Assembly: GCF_032884065.1 (NCBI RefSeq)
Contig: NC_088871.1
Coordinates: 48,349,780-48,413,779 of the forward strand
Length of the DNA: 64,000 bases
DNA from: Artemia franciscana
Lineage: Eukaryota; Arthropoda; Branchiopoda; Anostraca; Artemiidae
Direction: 5' to 3'
The notes beneath the pieces were generated by a model, which was not told where the DNA came from, did no database searches, and saw only the letters and a list, made by a program, of their open reading frames with translations. Positions 11,191-19,969 of this stretch are shown one piece after another. The position numbers were made by a program, and so were the translations under genes. How positions within the stretch are numbered: the stretch's first letter is position 1; the number at the start of each line of letters is the position of its first letter.

Positions 11191-12440
11191 ATACCTCTTA
11201 AAGCTCCCGCAGTTAATTGTGCTGCTAGTATGTCAAAGAAACTAAAAGCTGGCCAGGTACACTTTTATCTTTATAGTCAACGAGGATTTAATATTAGGCT
11301 TTTGGTTTCTGAATAGAGCATTTTATTCTAAAACTTAGACGTCGAATAGTCCTTCAAGAATTTCAAAAGACTTTTTCTTGAGAACACTGAATACTATTGG
11401 CCTATTCGGTCTACCTATAGGTCTTAGAGCTTTATTTTAGGAAAAACGTCTCGTCTTTAAATGAGCCACTGAAAGGCCGAGTCAACAATATCCACTTGTA
11501 CTTGATTTTATATTTTCTAGAGAGCTTATATTGTTAAGAACTAACACGCAAAAATGGCAGAATGTTTTTTCTATTGAATTAAGTAAATAGAAACTAAACT
11601 AGACCAACTCTAAGGAAATTATATTTTAGGCATTTCACCCAACAAGTATTAGCGTATGCATGATCACTCTTTTTCTGCAAAAAAAAGTAAACAATATTTT
11701 GCAAGCGTGTAGATAAGGAAAGCAAACAAGATAAATATTTGCCATATCAAAATATAAAGACACTCCATATTGGCTGATTATATCGCCAAATATGACAATT
11801 ATAAGATGTTATCATATTGTGTAATTTTAATAGTGATTTAAACTATTATTTCTTTTGATTGTATTAGACGTTGTTATTTTATCTCAAGTCGCATCGATTA
11901 GATGCAAGCTATACGATTGCTTTGTTACTTCATTTACAATAATTATTTCTTTGACCCATTTTTTTTTTATTATTGGTTTCCTCTACTTTCCTTAGCATCG
12001 AGGGTATGTTTAAGTTGCTGTATTGTTAAATTTTTAGATAGAACTAAACTGGAATATTTTAACCAACAGTGCTTGTCTTTGCTATTTTCTATGGCAATTT
12101 TTTTAAATAAGGATATTCGTAATGGCACCTATGGAATCAATAAAATATTTTATTCTACTTGACAATTAAAAATCTAAAAAAACACTACTGAAGGTTTGTT
12201 TCCAGAAACAAAGGTTTGTTTCCAGATAGAAAAGAAACAAACATATTACATTTTAGCGCTTAAGAAAGCAATACCTCCATGTATATTCCCATTACAATTC
12301 AAACCAGGCAACTTCGAGGGAATCTCACTTTTTACGCTCGATCATCCGGAAATAACCACCTGAATTGCAACACAGTATAGCAGCCAACTGGCAAATGATT
12401 TACTCTAACGTGTTATCATGGTTTTAATATGCACTTTAAG
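11191..12440. other. Intron-like AT-rich sequence upstream of the receptor exon
   Basis: No coding segment recognised on either strand. A short direct duplication (ggtttgtttccaga, near 12194-12226) is present. By position it should be part of the intron before the receptor exon at 12810; no earlier receptor exon was found anywhere in the window. Confidence 0.5.
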
Positions 12441-12824
12441 AGGTAGAAAAGGGGTTAGACTTTAGGTACACGGTTAATGTATTGTAATCAATAATTTTAT
12501 AATTTTAAAGAGCTTATCTAGATTCAAATTAACAAATATGTATTTCCTTCTAGGTAAAAGAAGATTGAAGGTCGAAAAAGGGTTAGACTTAAGGTACACG
12601 ATTAATGTATTGTAATCAATAATTTTATGATTTTAAAGAGCTTATCTAGATACAAATTAACAAATATGTATTTCCTTATAGGTAAAGGAAGATTGGAGGT
12701 CAAAAAAGGGTTAGACTTTAGGTACACGGATATCGTATTGTAATCAATAATTTCATAATTTTAAAGAGCTTATCTAGATGCAAATTAATAAATATATATT
12801 TCCTTTTAGGTAAAAGAAGATTGG
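12441..12824 (+). repeat. Three 128-bp tandem units spanning a splice acceptor
   Basis: Units 12441-12568, 12569-12696 and 12697-12824, all exactly 128 bp. Each contains an intron end (aaatatgtatttcctt or a close variant, ending in AG) followed by the first 15 or so bases of the receptor exon. The acceptor AGs lie at 12552-12553, 12680-12681 and 12808-12809. Only the last leads into a full open exon; the two upstream ones meet stops within a few codons. Confidence 0.93.
12808..12809 (+). other. 3' splice acceptor of the receptor exon
   Basis: The T-rich tract tttccttttag ends in AG directly before GTA AAA GAA GAT TGG, the conserved start of this receptor segment. The reading frame that gives the receptor protein begins at 12810, which fixes the site. 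Confidence 0.85.
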
Positions 12825-13007
12825 AAGTATGTAGCAATGGTATTAGATAGATTATTTCTTTGGATTTTTACAATAGCTGTATTAGTTGGCACTGCTGGAA
12901 TTATCCTTCAGGCTCCCGCTCTGTATGATGATCGTCTTCCTATTGATCTACAGCTGTCTGCTATTACAACTGCAGAATTCATGAAAAAAAAACCTGAAAC
13001 TTCCTAA
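12810..13007 (+). CDS. Nicotinic acetylcholine receptor alpha-type subunit, last coding exon
   Basis: Ligand-gated cation channel subunit of the neuronal membrane. The exon encodes 65 residues and a TAA (13005-13007). It opens with [20 protein letters not shown], the amphipathic helix and start of the fourth membrane helix that is highly conserved in arthropod alpha subunits. [20 protein letters not shown] then completes TM4, and a short extracellular tail follows. No start codon is expected, since this is the 3'-terminal coding exon joined to an upstream exon at 12808-12809. The ligand-binding domain, TM1-TM3 and the cytoplasmic loop are not in the window, so the gene extends to the left by more than about 12 kb or is a lone exon. 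No stop or frameshift is present, which argues for a functional exon. The particular subunit cannot be settled from the tail. Confidence 0.93.
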   Translation, partial: VKEDWKYVAMVLDRLFLWIFTIAVLVGTAGIILQAPALYDDRLPIDLQLSAITTAEFMKKKPETS

Positions 13008-14676
13008 TTGCTCAATCGGTGTTACGATTTGATACTTGATTCATTGATAGTTTGCATTCTGTGGTTAAATGTCAATATGAGCCATTCGAAAGCTTGTTTA
13101 GTCTGAAGAGTGTCTATGCTTTCGGCTTGGGGTGATTTGACAAAAAAAAATTTTAAAAGGCATACAAATACCGCAAGTCTTGTCTTGTAGATTATTGATT
13201 GGATCATGCTAGGCAGAATTCATGAAACTAACATTATAATTCAAGTGAGAAAATTGGGACTAAAGATAAACAACAATAAGAACCATTCATTTTTGGTCAT
13301 TATAGGGGTTTGTTTCTCCAAATATGACTTGAACATTTGAACATCAAAACCAAAGTGGATTTTGTCTGCATACAACATTAGTGCTATGATGCATTGAAAC
13401 AGTGAATCTGATTATTTCCTATTAGCTATACTAAATAAAGTGGAACGTTTAAAGATTGTGGGATTTCATGATAGACTGCAAACAAATTTGGCTTATTATC
13501 GGATATTCTGCCACCAAATCCTGAGTGCGTCGAGCATTCTCCAAACCTGATCCTGAATTCCAATGATGAAGATAGATATCCCATTGGGTGCAATTTCTCG
13601 TAGCTGTAACTGAGATAGGCGTATCGACACATTTTAATACCGAGCTCCTAGTATATTGCATGTGCATCATCTCCTGATTTACCCATCTCGTGATCTAATA
13701 CCTCTTTGGTGGCATCTACCGTGGCTTCAATTATCCTCTGTCTAAAATACATGCTTTGGCAAATTCAGGCAGTGAATCCTTAATCAATTAAGTTTGCTCC
13801 TAATCTGCTGATAAGTTATATTTTGGTGGCACCCTCTGGGGTGTCTGCGTGATACTGCACCCTCTTTGGTACAATATAACGTGGCTACCATTTTAATCTG
13901 ACTAAAATACGTTTGAATATGAAAACAATGGAGAATCAAATATCAACTTCTTGCGAGGAGGACTTAAACAAACATACTGCTAATGGGACAAATATCTTAT
14001 AAAACCATATTTTTGAAATTTGTTTTTATTGTTAGGCAAGAGTTCACAAATATTCAAGCTTTTGTGCATGCTGCCAATGACTTTACAATTTCTATTAGTG
14101 GCCAGAAAGTCACGAGTATAGGAGGTGATAAACCAACAGTTCATATAAAACTGAAGAAAAAATATTAAAAATTACTTTGTGCCAAAATGTATTTGGATCT
14201 TCCCGGAAGTGTATGTATTTTTATTTCTTAATTTTTTACTTTTCAAAAACTATTATTGAGCCACAGAAATTACTTTCAGTTTTAATTCCACCGTACAATA
14301 CGCAAAGTTTAAGTTTTTGTAAAAATATTTTATAAAAGAAATACCACAGATTTGTTTCTTTTTATATTTAAAATTAGCCAAAAATAGGATTCTAGCTTAT
14401 TTCAAAAATGAGAGGTAACGATTGGTTAAGGAACAATTAAATAAATAAAAAATTAGTGAGGTCATTAGGATTTCGGTAAAGTTTGTTACGTGATTAATCA
14501 TTTAACTTGTTAAATAAGGCAAAAAATTGTTTTAAGGAAATTAAAAGTGAATTGAAGACTTCAAGATGACAAAAATAACCCCAGATATATGAGGGGTACG
14601 AGCAGAGCCTGAAATGTGGCTTACCAAAAAGTTAGCAGAATGCAATAAGTAGCCTAGTTAATTACAATTGCAAGTT

Positions 14677-14726
<50 letters not shown>

Positions 14727-14784
14727 CTACCTTTCAACATAATAGTTGAAGTGCAAGTTTAATCCTAAAGTTGATTAAATAAGC
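13008..14784. other. Receptor 3' UTR and anonymous sequence
   Basis: The first few hundred bases are the likely 3' UTR; the first well-placed AATAAA is at 13434-13439. Further on there is a weak duplication (ctctttggtggcatc near 13700 and ctctttggtacaata near 13855) and a run of 40 T at 14678-14717. Two overlapping minus-strand frames at 13426-13670 carry no motif I recognise. Confidence 0.5.
13434..13439 (+). promoter_or_regulatory. Candidate polyadenylation signal
   Basis: AATAAA about 430 bp after the receptor stop codon, on the same strand. Its position suits a 3' UTR end, but the hexamer is frequent in DNA this AT-rich. Confidence 0.35.
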
Positions 14785-15990
14785 AAAAACAATTTTTTTC
14801 AACTGAAAGTAAGGAGCCATATTAAAACTTAGAATAAACAGAAATTATTACGTATATGATGGGTTGCCCCCTCCTCAGTACCTGGCTCTTTACGCTAAAG
14901 TTTGACTTTGTTCCAATTCTGTAAGAATGACCCCTCAATCACTAAGACTGTTTAATTAGAATAAATAGCTTTTTTGAAAGGACTGAAAAAACTTCAGCGT
15001 AAAGAGCAAGATATTGCAGAAGGGGCGGACCCCCTCATATGCGTAATAATTTCTGTTTGTCTTAAGTTTTAATGTTACTCCTTACTTTCGGTTGAAAAAG
15101 CTTTTTTTTATTTAATTTCTTATCGTTTTTTAAATAATGCTGGAAAATCTGGCACCCCCTTCATGGAGAACTCTCCCTCCCCATGTAAAATTTATCAATG
15201 GAAAGATCCTCCCATGTAACCCTGTACCCAAACCCCTCCCCCTTCCCCAAGCACACCAGAAAAATTCCCCCCTGGAAACGTCTGTTTACAGACATTACCA
15301 GTAACAAATACTATCCTATATGTAAACAATGGGGAATGCTCATAACTTCTAGCTCTTCCCCCGAGTGCTGTGAGGGATTAAGTCGTCCTCAAAGACAAGT
15401 TTCTCGTTTGTTTTTCTATGCTGAACAAAATGGCTATCTCGAAATTTTTATCCGGTGACATTGGGAAAAAATGAGTGTTAGAGGGAACCTAGCTGCCCTT
15501 CAATTTTTTTGTCACTTAAAAAGGGCTCTTGAACTTTTAATTACGTTCAATTGAACCCCACGCAATATTCTAGGACCAATGGGGTATCACCCCTGGAAAA
15601 AACAAAAACAAATAATAAATAATAATAATAAATACACATCCGTGATCGTTCTTCTTGCAAAAAATTCAAAATTCCACACTTAACCAGATTGGAGCTTAAA
15701 ACCTCTACAGTAGGGTTTTCTGATACGCTGAATCATATATTGTGATTTTCATCAAGATTCGATGACTTAGGGGATGTTTCTCCCCTTTTTTTGAAAATAA
15801 TGCAAATTTTCTCAGGCTCCTAACTTATGACGAGGATTAAACTTGATGAAACTTATATATTTAAAATCAGCATAAAAATTCGATTATTTTGATGTATCTA
15901 TTGGTATCAAATTTCTGTTTCTTAGCGCTTCGGTCATTATTGAGCCGGGTCACTCCCTACTTACAGTTCGTTACCGCGAACTGTTTGAAA
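14785..15990 (+). repeat. Foldback repeat family, near-complete copy
   Basis: Best copy of the family. Arm 1 starts around tcaactgaaagtaaggagc and runs to gtatatgatgggttgccccc. Arm 2 (about 15000-15100) is its inverted complement, reading to gttactccttactttcggttg. About 150 bp separate the arms, including mirrored ctttacgctaaag and cagcgtaaagag. A tail of about 850 bp follows, without coding capacity, and ends with gagccgggtcactccctac and a 22-nt palindrome (15963-15984, ACAGTTCG...CGAACTGT). It looks like a non-autonomous foldback DNA element or a composite of one with a second repeat; no transposase is present. Confidence 0.8.
15963..15984. repeat. Terminal hairpin palindrome of the foldback family
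   Basis: Two 8-nt complementary arms, acagttcg and cgaactgt, around six bases. Also present at 16635-16656 (reverse orientation), 33163-33184 and 48228-48249, always at the same end of the family. Confidence 0.85.
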
Positions 15991-16634
15991 CTTATGAGAA
16001 TTCGCAGGCTTGTGGGTTTGCCATAAGCTCCACGTGTTCACTTAACATTCTAAAAGCGTAAACACCAGATTTCAACTTGAGGAATATAAAAGAAAGTTGT
16101 TTTTAAAAAGTTGTCTTTATGCACGGACTAAATTTGTACTAGTCAATTAAAAATTTTGAATTATCCATGCATTAGTAACCAGTAATATCCCTTTTTTCTT
16201 GAAGGTATTATTTGTTTAATATGTTTCTTTATGAATTTAATTGATTCGGTCCTTTCCATGTAAGTTTCTGTCGTGTAAACAACTTTCTTAGTACCAAGTT
16301 CTGTCTCAATGTTTTTTGTGGTCTTTTCCCATGCTTAATTATATAAGAGAGATAATCTAAAAAAAAACTTGACAATTCGTTCATTTGATGACAAAATAAA
16401 AGTTTAGGTTCTAAGCGTCAAAACTGACCAGACAGCAGCCAATCATCATCACAAAGCCTTTTTTATGGTATCGGAACAAAGTATTCAGAATAGCTTCTCA
16501 GTTCAAATCTGTTAAAAGTTTCAAAAAATTTATAGTATGTAATGGGTAGGACAAATTCCCAAATGATACATATAGCCCATTTAAAATAGAGATCTCATTT
16601 GCATAATTGATAGAGAGCTGAATGGTTAAATCAA
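15991..16634. other. Spacer between two convergent foldback copies
   Basis: About 640 bp of sequence with no recognised gene, flanked on both sides by the terminal hairpins of oppositely oriented foldback copies. Confidence 0.55.
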
Positions 16635-17075
16635 ACAGTTCGTGGTAGCGAACTGTGGTAAGGAGCGACCCGGCTCAATAGTAACAAAAACTCTAAAAAA
16701 TGGAATTTTGATATCAATAGTTACAGCAAAAGAATTACATTTTAATGCTGACTTTAAATATATAAGTTTAATCACGTTTAGTCTTACCCATCAAAAGTTA
16801 CGAGCCTGAGAAAATTTGCCTTATTTTAGAAAATAGGGGGAAACAACCCCTAAATTACTTCGTATTTGAAAGGGGCTGCTTCCTCATCAACGCCCGCTCT
16901 TTACGCTAAATTTTTTTACTGTTTTAAAAAAGTAGAGTTAAGAGAAAGAGCAAACTTTAGCGTAAAGAGCGGGGCGTTGATGAGGAAGCAGCCCCTTTCA
17001 TATACGAAGTACTTTCTGTTCGTTTTAAGTATTAATGTCGCTCCTTACTTTCCGTTAAAAAAACTTGTTTTTTTT
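16635..17075 (-). repeat. Foldback repeat, internally deleted copy in reverse
   Basis: Reads inward from the terminal hairpin (16635-16656) through the end of the tail (gagccgggtcgctcc in reverse). It then switches directly to the two inverted arms at about 16857-17075. The middle of the tail is missing compared with 14785-15990. The arms here are almost perfectly complementary over more than 50 bp, so this copy is young. Confidence 0.8.
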
Positions 17076-17417
17076 TTATTGAATTGAGTTAAGCGTCAAT
17101 CAAGGATTTTCAGTCTGTGTTATTGAAGAGCTTAAAGAAGATATTCTGGCCTTTGTTCTTTCATAGACCTGACGAGGTTGGGTTTATCTGTTCTGCTCTT
17201 TTGCACTCTATATTTCAAAAATATTTCTTTTATTGTAAAAGTTGTCATTTAATAATATAAAATATGTAATTATGTAAATGTGTATAAAATATGTAAAATA
17301 TAATAAGGAGCGAACGCAAAAAACGAAAAAAAAAACAACCACAAACTGACGATTTTATAATACAACATAATAAATTAACTCATTTCAAAAATGGTCAAAG
17401 ATGGTCAAAAACACCAA
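17076..17417. other. Anonymous AT-rich sequence
   Basis: No gene. A block near 17120-17250 (gtctgttctg-like text, then tatttcaaaaatatttcttttattgt) recurs in diverged form at about 18470-18580, so an unclassified repeat is present. Confidence 0.5.
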
Positions 17418-17615
17418 TCATTTGGAGAGCTTCAAAACATTCAAATTTAAAAAGATTCTACGGTTCCGGTACCACCGAGGCAGACGCAGTAGATATTTGC
17501 AGTACTTAAAACATTCTGAGCGTATTTTCTTTGTATCCTTTTTGCAAAGGAGGAAAGCCAAACCAGAAAGAAAAAAACAGCAGGGGCACAAAAACTTGAA
17601 TAAAGACGGCAAAGT

Positions 17616-17643
17616 CCTTTTGCCGTCTTTAGACGGCAAAAGG
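17616..17643. repeat. Perfect 13-bp inverted repeat
   Basis: ccttttgccgtct, two bases, then its exact complement, inside the dead reverse transcriptase. A third gacggcaaa copy lies just upstream (17605-17613). It probably arose by local template switching. Confidence 0.85.
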
Positions 17644-17789
17644 AGTAAATCATAAAGAGGCACTGCTGGTGGAGGGCTCCCAAAGCACAAAAACTCACAT
17701 TTGGTAGCATTAATTGGGAGGCCTAATGCTGACAGTACGGCTGAAAGCAGGTCAAAGTTGGCAATTAGACTTTGTTTTGTCCGGCTGAG

Positions 17790-17947
17790 AAGCAAAGCAT
17801 CATCAGCATAAGCAACGTGACTAATGCCTAAAATATCATTATAAGAAACTGACTGTTGAAGACTTCAGAAGCAAAACATCATCATCATAAGCAACGTGAC
17901 TAATGCCTAAACTATCATTGTAAAAAACTGACTGTTGAAGACGTCAG
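17790..17947. repeat. 79-bp tandem duplication over the RT active site
   Basis: Units 17790-17868 and 17869-17947 share nearly all bases, beginning aagcaaa(g/a)catcatcatcat or cagcat and ending gacttcag or gacgtcag. Each encodes the catalytic Asp-Asp box on the minus strand. Confidence 0.92.
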
Positions 17948-18649
17948 AGACACGAAGTTAAAACACACTTAAATATTCTCGGAGATAACATGGCACCTTG
18001 CTTAACCCCTTTTTAACAGGAATACGCCCCCCCCCCCTACAATACCATTTCCTTTGACCCTAACTGAAGAATTTGCATACCAATACTTAAGCACGGAAAC
18101 AACAGAAAGGTTAACGCAAGACGCTCCTAGAGAAAACAAAGAATTTAAACGAAATTCATTGTCAAAAGCACTAGATATATCAACAGTCAAACAATACAGG
18201 GGACTTTTTTAAGCAATAGCTTGTTTCATTAGCCGACCCAAGAGATTTACAAGGTTGTTGAATAAAAATTCAAGGCTAATATTACAATATAACAAGTCCG
18301 AAATTAATACACTCAGAATATATTTAACAAATAAAGTTCGAATCTTACAAAACTGATGTTTGAGTGTTTTTGAGGCTGCAGACGATAACAAGTCTGAATC
18401 TAATAGAAGTACAATGTTAATACTCGGAGGATAAAAGTCTAAAATTAAAAAGAAATATTTTGGACTTTGCTCCTTCACAGACATTGTTACCTGGGCTACC
18501 TGGGGCTTGTCTGTTCTGTCCTTTTGCAGTCAATATTTCAAAAACATTTTTTATTGTCAGAAAAGTTGTTATTTAAGGATTTAAAAGTTTGTTGAAAAAA
18601 AATTCAAGGCTAGTACAACAATATAAAAAAGTTTGATATATGCGGCGAG

Positions 18650-19260
18650 GTCAAATGAGGTTAGAGATAAGCTACTGAAGATTATGTATATGATTTTTGA
18701 AAAGGGGGGGAGTACCTACGTGATTCCAGAAAAACTTTATAAACCGTTTAATTAACCCCACTTAATTTAAACCCCTCTATAAAAAAGGTGATAAGAGTGA
18801 GTATGAAAATCATAGAGGCATTAGCTTGGCTTATGTAAGAAGTAAATTACTTAGCATGATGATACTTATTAGACTTAGAGATGTAGTAAATGAGGTTTTA
18901 AGATAAGAACAACGTCGTTTTAGAAAAGGAATAGGATGCATTGAGCCGATTTTCGCTCTTAAATAAGTAATTTACAAGTGCCTGAGTCAGCAAAGTCCTT
19001 TAGTCCTTAGTTTTATAGATGAGGATCAAGCGTTTGATTCAGCTGTTAGAAGAGCTTTAGCGAATGTCCTATCCGTGTATGGTATACCACATAAATATAT
19101 TAAAGTGGTTAGTGCTATGTACGAGAATAATATTACTGGAGTAGGTAGGAAATGAGGTGAGTCGCTGGTTTTTATATTAAATTAGGAATTAAGCAGGGTT
19201 GTGTTCTATCCTCTTAATTGTATAATTTGACAAACTTTGTCCTAAGGAGCACATGTCCTA
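18650..19260 (+). pseudogene. RTE-like LINE reverse transcriptase fragment
   Basis: In broken plus-strand frames: a segment before the fingers (LLKIMYMIFEKGG), KKGDKSEYENHRGISLAYV, QRRFRKGIGCIEPIFALK, then the palm FIDEDQAFDSAVRRALANVL with the first catalytic Asp, YGIPHKYIKVVSAMYENN, and a remnant of the QGCVLSP block. Several stops interrupt it. The block order and wording match the N-terminal half of the family whose C-terminal half is at 54290-55390 (-). Confidence 0.8.
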
Positions 19261-19789
19261 AGGTTACTTTGTGAAGATTCCCAGATATGGCTTGCAACAT
19301 TAAATGTCAATTCTTTAAATAACAAACTTTACGAAAGTTAAATTCCAAAGATGATGTTAGATTGCAAAATAATAAATAAAACCGAAATGACCAGTGATTA
19401 ATAGCCTCAAATGGAAGATTATTAAGCCTGCTTTGTTAAGTGTTATGCCTACTGTTAACCTCCTTAAACAAAACAAATATATACACATTCTGCTCAGAGA
19501 CGTACTGAAAGGCTCTTTACTTTCCTTTGATTTTGTTTTTAATTTAAGTAAAATCTACGCAAATATTTTTCTTCTTGCTTTATTTTTTCGTCACAAGAGG
19601 ACCGGTAACGAGAAAAGAAGCTCAAAGATATCTGTTTAAGGGCTCATGAGAAAAGAAACGATAATACCAACATTCCTTTTTAGTAACAACACATATTATT
19701 TAAAACCAAATGCAATTTTGTCAGAAAACTGTATCTTTGTATACAAGAGGATATTACACACGCATCTCTTTACTAAGGATATGATTTCA
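19261..19789. other. Sequence before the Helitron
   Basis: No gene recognised. It ends with the A at 19789 that forms the left half of the AT Helitron target. Confidence 0.5.
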
Positions 19790-19969
19790 TCTATATATAT
19801 AAAAATAAGTTGTCTGTGGATGTGTGAGTCTGTCTGTCGGGTGACGTCATGTTTGTGTGTTGACTGACGTCATGAAGTTAGTTGTCGTCATTTTTGTTAT
19901 GACGGTGACGTCATTAAAGATATTTAAGACATGCGTTCACGTAGAAATCTATTAATGTTTAACTGTAAA

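Larger units (their letters stand above)
17418..18480 (-). pseudogene. LINE reverse transcriptase related to LINE A (broken)
   Basis: Read downward on the minus strand: palm segment LTVDISSAFDNEFRLNSLFS with the first catalytic Asp; KYWYANSSVRVKGNG; GVKQGAMLSPRIF, damaged by a G run near 18030; then the active-site region. That region occurs twice because of a 79-bp tandem duplication: once as AYDDDVLLL and once as AYADDALLL. The thumb (LGLPINATKCEFLCFGS) and the C-terminal CKYLLRLPRWYRNRRI follow. The last motif parallels LLYLPRSYRNTKLVKKY of LINE A. The C-terminal part also carries a perfect hairpin (17616-17643). Confidence 0.8.

Noticed and set aside
15198..15458. 86-codon frame
   Set aside because: Lies wholly inside the tail of a foldback repeat; the same region in other copies is not open.
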